NCBI GenBank assembly: GCA_947303255.1
Contig: CAMYXL010000016.1
Coordinates: 1 to 46,221, forward strand
Reading direction: 5' to 3'
Length of the DNA stretch: 46,221 nucleotides
Source: an uncultured Clostridia bacterium
Lineage (GTDB): Bacteria > Bacillota > Clostridia > Saccharofermentanales > Saccharofermentanaceae
The translations under genes were made by a program, and so were the position numbers. The notes beneath the pieces were generated by a model that had not been told where the DNA came from, ran no database searches, and worked only from the letters and a program-made list of their open reading frames with translations. Below, in pieces: positions 25,381 through 33,597 of this stretch. Every line of letters begins with the position of its first letter. Within the stretch, counting starts at the first letter, position 1.

Positions 25381-26673
25381 ATGATTAAAAAAGTAGGAGC
25401 TGCTGCCATGGCGGCCTTGATGTTCATGGCAATTTCTGTAGGTTGTGCAAGACCTAATACTTCAACAACACTTCACACTATGTCTGCGGATAATATCATC
25501 GAGCCTGTAGACGGAAAAGCTAAGGTGTTTAATGACGTGGTCGAACTGTCTTACAAAGAAGCTACGACAGATACCGATTACATGGCTTTCGTATTCAACT
25601 TCAGCAGCGAGTGCTGCAGCGGTACTGATGATAACGTCATGGTATCACCGGCATCACTTTTGTTCGCACTGGAGATGGCAGGCGCAGGTGCTAACGGCGA
25701 TACTCTCGATGAGATGAGTAACGTAATGGTTCCGGGCGCTACTAACGAAGAGGCACTGGGATTCGCATCTGATTATTATAAGTACCTTAATGGTACAGAC
25801 GAGATGAAGATCTCCAACGGTATCTTCATGAATTCCAAATTTGACGGACATTTTTACAGCGATTATCTCGACTACATCAATGATAAGTTTGATGCTCAGA
25901 CTGACATCAGAAAGTTCGATGATGATGCAGTCGATTTCATTAATGCTTGGGTTAACGAGAGCACAGACGGAATGATCCCGTCGATCGTAAGCAGCCTTGA
26001 TCCGGATCTCGATATGGCAGTCATCGTCAACGCCATTGCTTTTAACGGCGAGTGGGAAGACAAGTACGAAGGCGAAGATATTAAAGAGGATTACATTTTC
26101 ACGAATGCTTCCGGCGAGGATGAGAAAGTAACCATGCTCCATTCGATGGAAGGAACCTTTTTCGAGACGGATAAGGCAACAGGATTTATCAAGGAATATA
26201 AGGACGGCGATTATGCTTTCGTAGCTATCCTTCCTAAGGATGAATCCATCAACGCCAATGAGTTCCTCGCTGATTTCACTGCTGATGACTACAGGGAGTT
26301 CATGGCTAGTGCCAGGAGCACAGATGTTAATACATACCTGCCGGCTTTCGAATATGACTATACCAACCAGGAATTGGTCAGTGTTCTGATGGACATGGGA
26401 ATGGTCGCTCCGTTCACGATGGCAGCTGATTTTTCGAATATGACAGATATCGACGCATACATCTCTTCAGTTGTTCAGAAGACACATATCGAGGTTGACG
26501 CTGACGGAACAAAGGCAGCTGCAGCTACCGCTGTAACGATCACAGCCAAGGGCGCCATGGTCGAGCCTGAGTTCGAGGAAGTATACCTCAACAGACCGTT
26601 CGCATATGCGATCGTTGATACCGAGACAGAGACACCGGTATTCTTGGGAACAGTTAATTCAATCAACAAATAA
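25381..26673 (+). CDS. Lipoprotein serpin 1 (secreted serine protease inhibitor)
   Basis: This 430-residue protein begins with a lipoprotein signal (MIKKVGAAAMAALMF..., lipobox SVGC, Cys22), so it should be tethered outside the membrane. The rest is a full-length serpin: NVMVSPASLLFALEMAGAGANG, NGIFMNSKF, FNGEWEDKYE, the hinge GTKAAAATA starting at residue 376, and the closing NRPFAYAIVD ... PVFLGTVN. The short-alanine hinge means it is inhibitory in type. Counting 15 residues from the hinge glycine puts the bait P1 at Lys390 (P1' Gly), which suggests trypsin-like target proteases; this is a prediction. GGAGGG at 25367-25372 supports ATG 25381. Serpin 2 follows 29 bases later. Confidence 0.93.
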   Translation: MIKKVGAAAMAALMFMAISVGCARPNTSTTLHTMSADNIIEPVDGKAKVFNDVVELSYKEATTDTDYMAFVFNFSSECCSGTDDNVMVSPASLLFALEMAGAGANGDTLDEMSNVMVPGATNEEALGFASDYYKYLNGTDEMKISNGIFMNSKFDGHFYSDYLDYINDKFDAQTDIRKFDDDAVDFINAWVNESTDGMIPSIVSSLDPDLDMAVIVNAIAFNGEWEDKYEGEDIKEDYIFTNASGEDEKVTMLHSMEGTFFETDKATGFIKEYKDGDYAFVAILPKDESINANEFLADFTADDYREFMASARSTDVNTYLPAFEYDYTNQELVSVLMDMGMVAPFTMAADFSNMTDIDAYISSVVQKTHIEVDADGTKAAAATAVTITAKGAMVEPEFEEVYLNRPFAYAIVDTETETPVFLGTVNSINK

Positions 26674-26702
26674 ATAATTTTATAACCATAGGAGGGATAG
26701 AT

Positions 26703-28001
26703 ATGGTAAAGAAAATAGGGGCGGCAGCCATGGCCGCTATGATGTTCATGGCAATTTTCACAGGTTGCAAGAAGGCGGAGCCGAAGAGATCGGATGAGCC
26801 GGTAAGCACTTTCGCAACACTTAAGTCGTCTGAGGGCGAGAAGGTTTTCGAAGATCTGGAGCCGCTGTCATATAAGACGGTAATTGAAGGATCAGATTAC
26901 AATAAGTTCGTATTCGAATTCGCAGGTAAGGCCAGTGACGACAAGGACGAGAACGTCATGGTATCACCGGCATCGCTCCTTTTCGCGATGGAGATGCTGG
27001 GTGCAGGTGCTAACGGCAACACACTTACTGAGATGAGTAACGTGCTAGTTCCGGGAGCAAGCAACGAGGAAGCACTGGCGTTCTCTGCTGACTATTATAA
27101 GAGTCTCTCATCTGATGAGAAGGAGACCATCAAGGTAGCTAACGGTGTTCTGATTAGAGAAGATATCGGAGGCACATACTACGAGGATTACCTCGACTAC
27201 ATCAAGGAGAACTTTGATGCGGAGATCAGGGTAGAACCTTTTAGTGAAAATACAGTCACTGAGGTTAACGATTGGGTAAACGAGCATACAGACGGAATGA
27301 TCCCTAAGATCATCGAAGATCTGCAGCCTGAAACAGCAATGATCCTCATGGATGCTATCGCATTTGACGCCAAGTGGGCAGACAAGTATGAAGATTACGC
27401 TATCCTCGAAGACAGCACATTCACAAATTCCAAGGGTGAGACAGAGGACGTAACTCTCCTTTATTCCGGTGAAGGTATCTACTTTGAGACAGATAAGGCA
27501 ACAGGATTCATGAAGTACTATGAGGGTGAAGACTTCGCATTTATAGCAGTTCTTCCTAAGGACGAGAGCATCACGGCTAACGAGTTCCTCGCAGATTTTA
27601 CATCTGAAGATTATAAGGCATTCCTGGAAAGCAGAACGAGTGATACAGTCAATGCTTATATTCCTGAGTTCTCATATGACTACAGTAATCCTATGATTGC
27701 GAGCCTTCTTAAGGAAATGGGCATCAATGATGCATTCGACCCTAATAAGGCTGACTTTTCCAATATGTCAACAGATTCTCAGTGCATCTCGCAGATCATC
27801 CAGAAGACTCACATCGAACTTACAAGTGAAGGTACAAAAGCTGCAGCTGCTACAGTCATCATGACAGAAGATGCATGCGAGCCGATCGAGGCTGATCCGC
27901 CTAAGACAGTTTGTCTCGACAGACCTTTCGCTTACATGATCGTTGATACAGAGACAGATACACCTGTATTTGTTGGTTCAGTAAACAGCGTAAATGGATA
28001 A
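26703..28001 (+). CDS. Lipoprotein serpin 2 (secreted serine protease inhibitor)
   Basis: This 432-residue protein is a clear paralogue of serpin 1. It has a lipoprotein signal with lipobox FTGC (Cys22) and the serpin blocks NVMVSPASLLFAMEMLGAGANG, DAIAFDAKWADKYE, the hinge GTKAAAATV from residue 377, and DRPFAYMIVD. The bait loop differs completely from serpin 1: by the same count P1 is Ala391 with Cys at P1', in an acidic TEDACEPIE context, suggesting elastase-like targets. The loop has Cys residues that serpin 1 lacks. GGAGGGATAG precedes the ATG, the same ribosome binding motif as serpin 1. The pair ends at a terminator. Confidence 0.93.
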   Translation: MVKKIGAAAMAAMMFMAIFTGCKKAEPKRSDEPVSTFATLKSSEGEKVFEDLEPLSYKTVIEGSDYNKFVFEFAGKASDDKDENVMVSPASLLFAMEMLGAGANGNTLTEMSNVLVPGASNEEALAFSADYYKSLSSDEKETIKVANGVLIREDIGGTYYEDYLDYIKENFDAEIRVEPFSENTVTEVNDWVNEHTDGMIPKIIEDLQPETAMILMDAIAFDAKWADKYEDYAILEDSTFTNSKGETEDVTLLYSGEGIYFETDKATGFMKYYEGEDFAFIAVLPKDESITANEFLADFTSEDYKAFLESRTSDTVNAYIPEFSYDYSNPMIASLLKEMGINDAFDPNKADFSNMSTDSQCISQIIQKTHIELTSEGTKAAAATVIMTEDACEPIEADPPKTVCLDRPFAYMIVDTETDTPVFVGSVNSVNG

Positions 28002-28022
28002 CTCCTAACCACTTCATAATTT

Positions 28023-28056
28023 GAGGGAGCTGCCCGTAAGGACAACTCCCTCTTTT
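28023..28056 (+). terminator. Intrinsic terminator of the serpin operon
   Basis: GAGGGAG at 28023-28029 pairs with CTCCCTC at 28046-28052, followed by TTTTA. Confidence 0.82.
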
Positions 28057-28079
28057 AGTGCTTTATTTTTGTGATCTTA

Positions 28080-28709
28080 TCAGGATAATACTTCTCCCAG
28101 GATACCTACTCCAAAAGCAAATGCCATAAGTCCCCAGAATACCCAGGATATGACAAGTGCACAGACATCTATCGGATGTACGCGAAGGCCCTGCTTCTCA
28201 GCTCTTTTCTTGTTGACGAAGAACAGGATCGTTACAGGAATCGAAAGTCCGAATACTGCAAGGATTATAGCTGCCATCGATAGTCCGTTCTTATTTGCAG
28301 GATACTTACCGTCCTTGAGCTCAACAGATCCCAATGTCTCAGGCTGAATGATCTTGATAAGGACCGGAACTTCTCTGCTCTGATCATAGGAATAATCGAT
28401 CTGAACGATCTTGTCTTCCTCTTTAGGAACGATAATGAATCTGTTCTCTTTTCTTCCGCCTTCCTGGAAGATGATCTCATGCGGACCCGGAGCGAGCTTG
28501 AAGTTGACCATCGTTCCGACCTTCAGGTCATAATTGATATTCGTGCTCCTGACCATGATCTTAAGATTCGGGGAAACACCTCTTGAATATGCGATGACGA
28601 GGTTGTATTTATGAACGACCGGAGTCTCTCTTTCCTCGAATCCGCAGAACTCACAATACTTGATCTTATCTGCTTCTCTCAGATCTGCACCACAACATGG
28701 GCATCTCAT
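28080..28709 (-). CDS. Zinc-ribbon membrane protein, paralogue A
   Basis: This 209-residue protein starts with a zinc ribbon (Cys3, Cys6, Cys19, Cys22 in CPCC and CEFC). Residues about 33-115 form a small beta domain (YNLVIAYSRG ... KLAPGPHEIIFQEGGRKE ... IVQIDYSYD), and two membrane helices lie at about 143-163 and 183-205, resembling the DUF4190 type of membrane hairpin. The ribbon and beta domain should be cytoplasmic. GGTGAT precedes the ATG. It follows a closely related gene 41 bases upstream on the same strand. Function unknown; a metal-bound sensor or scaffold at the membrane is possible. Confidence 0.72.
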   Translation of the reverse strand: MRCPCCGADLREADKIKYCEFCGFEERETPVVHKYNLVIAYSRGVSPNLKIMVRSTNINYDLKVGTMVNFKLAPGPHEIIFQEGGRKENRFIIVPKEEDKIVQIDYSYDQSREVPVLIKIIQPETLGSVELKDGKYPANKNGLSMAAIILAVFGLSIPVTILFFVNKKRAEKQGLRVHPIDVCALVISWVFWGLMAFAFGVGILGEVLS

Positions 28710-28750
28710 AACTAATCACCACCCTTTTCCGAATAACACTTACCAGGATA

Positions 28751-29377
28751 TCAGTTTCTCACCAATGCTGTAAGGAACAAAAGATGAATTAAGAACCATA
28801 CATAACCCAACACCTGAGCCAATACGGCTAATCCGTGTTCCTTTCTTCCTGCCTTCTTAGCTCTGTTCGCGTCGACCGTTCCCAGAATGATTGCCGGGAT
28901 CGACAATCCGCAGCAACCCATTACAAAAGCTGCTATCGTCATACCTGTTTTCTTCGCCGGAAGAAGAGAAACACGAGCTGCATTGCTGGTATACGGATCT
29001 TGTCCCGGCTCTCTGACTTTGATAATAACAGGATCTTGACGGAAAGCATCAAATGAATAATCGACCATTACTGCTTCGCCGTTAGAAGGAACATTTACGA
29101 CTCTGACATCTTTTCTTCCGCGCTCCTGGAATTCGATCGTATGCGGACCCGGCACCAACTTAAAGCTTACTGTGGAATTTACTCTCAAAGTATACTCAAT
29201 ATGTGCATCAATGATCCTGATCGTAATTGCCGAAGATGTTCCGTTTGAATGCGAGATAACGATGTTGTAATTGTTCTTCGCTACCTCGACTTTTTCTTTC
29301 TGCTCATGACCGCAAAATTCGCAAATGTACTTCTTGTCTTTGTAGATCAAGTTTGCACCGCAATTTGGACATCTCAT
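28751..29377 (-). CDS. Zinc-ribbon membrane protein, paralogue B
   Basis: This 208-residue protein is laid out as paralogue A: zinc ribbon with Cys3, Cys6, Cys19 and Cys22 (CPNC, CEFC), beta domain with YNIVISHSNG and KLVPGPHTIEFQERGRKD, then two hydrophobic segments (MTIAAFVMGCCGLSIPAIIL and LAQVLGYVWFLIHLLFLTAL). I choose ATG 29377 although the frame runs upstream to 29485, because the MRCP-C start and the GGTGAT ribosome binding site then match paralogue A exactly. The two probably arose by tandem duplication and may act together. Confidence 0.72.
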   Translation of the reverse strand: MRCPNCGANLIYKDKKYICEFCGHEQKEKVEVAKNNYNIVISHSNGTSSAITIRIIDAHIEYTLRVNSTVSFKLVPGPHTIEFQERGRKDVRVVNVPSNGEAVMVDYSFDAFRQDPVIIKVREPGQDPYTSNAARVSLLPAKKTGMTIAAFVMGCCGLSIPAIILGTVDANRAKKAGRKEHGLAVLAQVLGYVWFLIHLLFLTALVRN

Positions 29378-29445
29378 AACTAGATCACCATCCCTTTCCA
29401 ATGACGTTATCTTATCATTGTTTATTCTCGAAAAAAACCACTTAG

Positions 29446-29673
29446 CCTTGCAATAAGCCAACTTTAATTGCAAGCCGCCTTGCAAATAGAAACAGAGGTG
29501 ACATCGAATTTGAATCCGAATGTATGAATCTTTCTTGCTTATTCGTATACTATTGTAAAGTGTTTATAACTCAGGACAATTACGATAATGGAGTTTTAAG
29601 TGGGCTGTTTGAAGAACCTAGTATAGATGAATTGCCATCTAATACAATAAGACATGATCCGGTACTAGGATAA
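29446..29673 (+). pseudogene. Start-less or truncated coding remnant in an AT-rich island
   Basis: A frame open from 29446 ends at TAA 29671-29673. Its last part from ATG 29524 encodes 49 residues ending in TQDNYDNGVLSGLFEEPS... to ...RHDPVLG, which reads as real protein, but no ribosome binding site precedes any start and the early part reads poorly. Between paralogue B and this point (29378-29445) I see only its leader. It may be the 3' end of a lost gene paired with the lipoprotein that follows 13 bases later. Confidence 0.4.
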
Positions 29674-29686
29674 AGGAGACGAAAAT

Positions 29687-30309
29687 ATGACAAAAAAAGT
29701 GCTGTGTGTTATTATCGTTTTTTCGATATCAATGTGCTTTGCCTCTTGTAAAAAAGATGACACTTTCAATGAAGTTTTGAATGTTGTACTGGATGTAACA
29801 GATTACGAGTTGTATATACCTGACGAAGAAAACAAGGGAAAATGGGATCCACGACACAGATTTACTTATCTAATGAAAAAGACAAATCTTCTCATAGAAA
29901 TAGAAGTTTCCTTGCTGATGGCTTCCTATATGTTTGTGAATATGATTCGAAATTACATTCAAAGGGAAAGTATAAACAACTGGGAAAGAATGAAGATGAT
30001 TCTGGAGTAGTGTCAAGAACATCATCTCGGAGTTTTGTGTATGATGAGAATCTGCAAGATAATTGCATAATAATATTGGAAGAACGCGTAATGTTTACTG
30101 ATACTTGGTATTTCGAAGCAGATTATCTTTTGGGAAAGAACATTCTTCGATTTGAGTTTGCAATAGGTAGCGATTTCGGAAAAGACAAGTACGACGAGTA
30201 TCTGAAGATCTGCGAGAAACTCAATCTGTATGTTAATCCTGAGGTTGCTGATTACATTGATAGATTTGAAGAATTAATACCTGTTTGGGAAGTAGAAACT
30301 GATAACTAG
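29687..30309 (+). pseudogene. Lipoprotein gene with a -1 frameshift at a slippery heptamer
   Basis: The first frame (29687-30010) encodes a lipoprotein signal with lipobox FASC (Cys21) and about 32 further residues that read well, then continues as unlikely sequence. From about 29842 the -1 frame reads well to the stop at 30309 (STTQIYLSNEKDKS ... YFEADYLLG ... ELIPVWEVETDN). The joined product would be about 207 residues. The switch point is GGGAAAA at 29836-29842, in the phase G GGA AAA. An indel mutation or sequencing error is the simplest cause; programmed frameshifting is possible. AAAGGAGA precedes the ATG. Family unknown; AT-rich. Confidence 0.65.
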
Positions 30310-30323
30310 AAAAGATACTAACA

Positions 30324-30349
30324 AAAACGCCCACCGTAGTGGGCGTTTT
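30324..30349. terminator. Bidirectional terminator between the lipoprotein gene and prfC
   Basis: A perfect 11-bp stem (AAAACGCCCAC at 30324-30334, GTGGGCGTTTT at 30339-30349) with a CGTA loop has T runs on both strands, so it can serve both convergent genes. Confidence 0.9.
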
Positions 30350-30354
30350 GTATT

Positions 30355-31968
30355 TTACTTTGAATGAATATCCTCAAACCTGAGCTTCAGGTCTTTGTTG
30401 TGCTCGATCGCCCAGTCGATCGCCCACTCGGATTCGAAGAGGACAACAGGCTCATCGTCGCGGTCGAGGACCAGCATTGAGGTGGATGTGAGGGTCAGGT
30501 CGTGGTAGTCGAAGTCTACTTCTGCATCACTCTTGAGCCAGCGGGCGAGACGGTAGGACAGTGGGGTCCTGATGATATCTACGCCGTACTCGGTCTTAAG
30601 GCGGTATTCCATAACTTCGAACTGGAGGACACCGACAACACCCATGATGTAGGTCTCGGTACCGATGTCAGGCTGCTTATAGAGCTGAACGGCACCTTCC
30701 TCTGAGAGCTGCTCGATTCCTTTGAGGAACTGCTTACGCTTCATGGAGTCTTTCGGCTGAACCTTGCTGAAGTTCTCAGGCGGGAACACAGGGATCGGGT
30801 CGAAGAGGAACTTCCTGTTGGAGCCGATGAGTGTGTCGCCGATGCGGAAATGACCCGGGTCGAAGATACCGATGATGTCGCCTGCGTAGGCGTCCTCGAC
30901 GATGTTTCTGTCCTGAGCCATGAACTGCTGAGGCTGTGCAAGAGTGATCTTGTTGCCGAGTCTCATGTGTGTAACGCTCATATTCTTCTCGTACTTGCCG
31001 GAGCAGATACGTACGAAAGCCATACGGTCTCTGTGCTTAGGGTCCATGTTTGCCTGGATCTTAAATACGAAGCCCGTGAATTCGTCTGATGTTGGCTCAA
31101 CTGTGCCGTTGTCCGTGTGGTATGGCTGAGGTGCAGGTGCGATCTCCAGGAAGCGCTTAAGGAACGGCTCAACACCGAAGTTGGTGATGGCAGATCCGAA
31201 GAATACAGGAGTGAGTTCACCCTTGAGGATCCTGTCGAGGTCGAATTCGTCGCCTGCCATGTCGAGGAGCTCGATGTCGTTGCAGAGGGTCTCGTAGTGG
31301 CCGAGGGACATCATTTCCTTGAGCTTAGGGTCGTCGATACCTGCTGTCTGCTGCTTGACCATGGATGCACCGTGGTCTTTGTTGGAGCTGTCGAAAAGGA
31401 GTACTTCGCCGGTCTCACGCTGGAAGACGCCTTCGAAGTCACCGTCAGTACCGATAGGCCAGTTGATAGGAGTGGAGCGGATGCCGAGGACTTTCTCGAG
31501 TTCGTCGATCAGGTCGAACGGGTTCTTGGCAGCACGGTCCATCTTGTTGATGAATGTGAAGATCGGGATACCGCGCTTGCGGCAGACCTTAAAGAGCTTT
31601 ATCGTCTGTGCCTCGACACCTTTGGCGCCGTCGAGGAGCATGACTGCGGCATCTGCTGCACAGAGGGTGCGGTATGTATCCTCGGAGAAGTCCTGGTGGC
31701 CGGGGGTGTCGAGGATGTTGATGCAGAAGCCGTCATAGTTGAACTGCATAACGGAAGAGGTAACGGAGATACCACGCTGCTTCTCGATCTCCATCCAGTC
31801 GGATGTAGCGTGCTTGGCAGCTTTTCTGGCCTTGACGGAACCTGCCATGTGGATGGCGCCTCCGTAGAGGAGAAGCTTCTCTGTCATGGTTGTTTTACCT
31901 GCGTCAGGGTGGGAGATTATGGCGAATGTGCGACGTCTTTTGATCTCTTCTTCCGTGGTATATGTCAT
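30355..31968 (-). CDS. prfC: Peptide chain release factor 3
   Basis: This 537-residue translational GTPase recycles RF1 and RF2 from the ribosome. P-loop SHPDAGKTT, the switch I segment ending RGISVTSSVM, DTPGHQDFSEDTYR (switch II), and NKMDR are present, and domains II-III continue with FGSAITNFGVEPFL and VGVLQFEVMEYRL, which are specific to RF3 rather than EF-G. I take ATG 31968 (MTYTTEEEIKRRR), since AAGAGGTG lies before it on the minus strand; the open frame continues 43 codons upstream across the promoter with no support. It diverges from malQ. Confidence 0.95.
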   Translation of the reverse strand: MTYTTEEEIKRRRTFAIISHPDAGKTTMTEKLLLYGGAIHMAGSVKARKAAKHATSDWMEIEKQRGISVTSSVMQFNYDGFCINILDTPGHQDFSEDTYRTLCAADAAVMLLDGAKGVEAQTIKLFKVCRKRGIPIFTFINKMDRAAKNPFDLIDELEKVLGIRSTPINWPIGTDGDFEGVFQRETGEVLLFDSSNKDHGASMVKQQTAGIDDPKLKEMMSLGHYETLCNDIELLDMAGDEFDLDRILKGELTPVFFGSAITNFGVEPFLKRFLEIAPAPQPYHTDNGTVEPTSDEFTGFVFKIQANMDPKHRDRMAFVRICSGKYEKNMSVTHMRLGNKITLAQPQQFMAQDRNIVEDAYAGDIIGIFDPGHFRIGDTLIGSNRKFLFDPIPVFPPENFSKVQPKDSMKRKQFLKGIEQLSEEGAVQLYKQPDIGTETYIMGVVGVLQFEVMEYRLKTEYGVDIIRTPLSYRLARWLKSDAEVDFDYHDLTLTSTSMLVLDRDDEPVVLFESEWAIDWAIEHNKDLKLRFEDIHSK

Positions 31969-32022
31969 TTTGCACCTCTTCTTAATAAGTGTATAATATA
32001 TCGATAAAACCAAAACATTATA
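31969..32022. promoter_or_regulatory. Overlapping face-to-face promoters of prfC and malQ
   Basis: Plus strand: TATAAT at 31992-31997 with a weak TTTGCA 17 bp upstream (31969-31974), for malQ. Minus strand: the extended -10 TGTTATAAT with TATAAT at 32022-32017, for prfC. The predicted start points (about 32004 and 32010) lie a few bases apart and the transcripts move past each other, so the two polymerase sites cannot be used at the same time. Confidence 0.5.
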
Positions 32023-32065
32023 ACAGAGTGTTTTTGGAAAAAAAAGTATTTGTGTGGGGTGTGTT

Positions 32066-33577
32066 ATGAAGAGGGGCGCAGGCGTTTTGATGCACATCGC
32101 ATCTTTGCCGGGACCGTTCGGTATCGGTGTTTTCGGTGAAGAAGCGCTGGCATTCGCAAAACAGTTGAAAAAACAGGGAATGACCTATTGGCAGGTTCTG
32201 CCGTTTTCGTATCCGGGAATGGGCAATTCGCCTTATCAGAGCATATCGGCATTTGCAGGCAACTGGCTTTTTATTGATCCGAGAAGATTGATGACAAAGG
32301 GACTTCTGACCGCTGAGGAGGTCGTAAGTGCCGAGTATAACGTTAACAAGTGGCGTATCGACTACGACTACCTGAGAAATGACAGGGAGAGGCTTTTGAG
32401 GAAGGCCTTCGAGAGAGCCGATGCGAAGATGAAGAAGGAAGTCCAGAAGTTCGTCAAGGAGAGCACGTGGCTCGATGACGTTGCTTTGTATCTGGCGATC
32501 AAGGACATGTACTACGGAAGACCTTGGTGGGAGTGGGACGACAAGAAGCTTCGCGACTATGATGCCAAGGCCTTGGAGCCTGTTAGGGAGTCGGATAATT
32601 ATCTGTTCCATGCTTTCGTGCAGTATCTGTTCTGCACTGAGTGGGCGGATATCAAGAAGCAGATCAATGAGATGGGCATCAGCATCGTTGGTGACATGCC
32701 GATCTATGTGTCGGGCGACTCGGCTGATGTATGGGCTAAGCGCGACATGTTCAAGATGAACAAGAAAAAGGGCGCTGAGACCGTTTTCGAGAAGGTGGCA
32801 GGAGTGCCGCCGGATTATTTCTGTGAGGACGGACAGTTCTGGGGCAACCCGATATATGACTGGGACAAGCTCAAGAAGACCAATTTTGAGTGGTGGATGA
32901 ACAGGATCGCGGAGAATTATAAGCTCTATGATTTTGTCAGGATCGATCACTTCAGGGCGTTCAGTTCGTACTGGGAGATCCCTGCGGACGCGAAGACGGC
33001 CAAGGAAGGCCAGTGGGTCAAGGGCCCGGGAATGGCGTTCTTCCATGAGATGGATAAGGTTTTCGGAGATAGCAGCAGGCTCTTTGCTGAGGATCTGGGC
33101 GAGATGACGCCTGACCTGGTGGAGTTCATGAAGGAGTGCGGACTTCCGGGCATGAAGGTCATGCAGTTCGCGTTTAATCCGAACGACGACAGCTTCTACC
33201 TGCCGCATAACTTCCCGAAGAACTGCGTTGCTTATACGGGAACGCACGATAACAATACGCTCCTCGGGTGGCTCTGGGAAGCTCCGGAGAACGAGAGGAA
33301 CGAGTGCCTCAAGTACTGCGGCTTTGAAGGCGGCAACTGGGGTGAGGGCGGTACGAGAAGCGCGTCCTGCCGTGCGATCATTAGGACTTTGTGGATGAGC
33401 CACGCAGATGTGGCGATCATCCCGATACAGGATCTTCTCGGCTACGGCGGAGACACCAGGATGAATACGCCGGGTACTCCGACAGGCAACTGGGTCATAA
33501 GGTTCTCCAACGAGGATCTGGCAGGCATCGATAACGAGTGGTACTACGAACTGTCGAGGCTATATAGGAGACTTTGA
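32066..33577 (+). CDS. malQ: 4-alpha-glucanotransferase (amylomaltase)
   Basis: This 503-residue GH77 enzyme moves maltooligosaccharide units between alpha-1,4-glucans and releases glucose. Seen are RGAGVLMHIASLPGPFGIG at the N-terminus, WQVLPFSYPGMGNSPYQ, the catalytic Asp294 in VRIDHFRAF, the acid LFAEDLG, and the third carboxylate in TGTHDNNTL. The 250s loop region KVAGVPPDYF is also present. ATG 32066 is preferred over GTG 32054, since the GGGG-type ribosome binding site lies between them, though it is weak. It diverges from prfC and is followed by glpK 20 bases on, suggesting a carbon-storage and glycerol transcript. Confidence 0.95.
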   Translation: MKRGAGVLMHIASLPGPFGIGVFGEEALAFAKQLKKQGMTYWQVLPFSYPGMGNSPYQSISAFAGNWLFIDPRRLMTKGLLTAEEVVSAEYNVNKWRIDYDYLRNDRERLLRKAFERADAKMKKEVQKFVKESTWLDDVALYLAIKDMYYGRPWWEWDDKKLRDYDAKALEPVRESDNYLFHAFVQYLFCTEWADIKKQINEMGISIVGDMPIYVSGDSADVWAKRDMFKMNKKKGAETVFEKVAGVPPDYFCEDGQFWGNPIYDWDKLKKTNFEWWMNRIAENYKLYDFVRIDHFRAFSSYWEIPADAKTAKEGQWVKGPGMAFFHEMDKVFGDSSRLFAEDLGEMTPDLVEFMKECGLPGMKVMQFAFNPNDDSFYLPHNFPKNCVAYTGTHDNNTLLGWLWEAPENERNECLKYCGFEGGNWGEGGTRSASCRAIIRTLWMSHADVAIIPIQDLLGYGGDTRMNTPGTPTGNWVIRFSNEDLAGIDNEWYYELSRLYRRL

Positions 33578-33597
33578 TTAGATAAGGAGGCTCGCGC

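Noticed and set aside
31117..32007. 296-residue open frame on the plus strand opposite prfC
   Set aside because: Shadow of prfC; low-complexity valine, leucine and acidic composition, no start signal.
32018..33403. 461-residue open frame on the minus strand opposite malQ
   Set aside because: It is the complement of a clearly real gene, contains no recognisable domain, and has no ribosome binding site. Its length reflects the GC-rich third positions of malQ.
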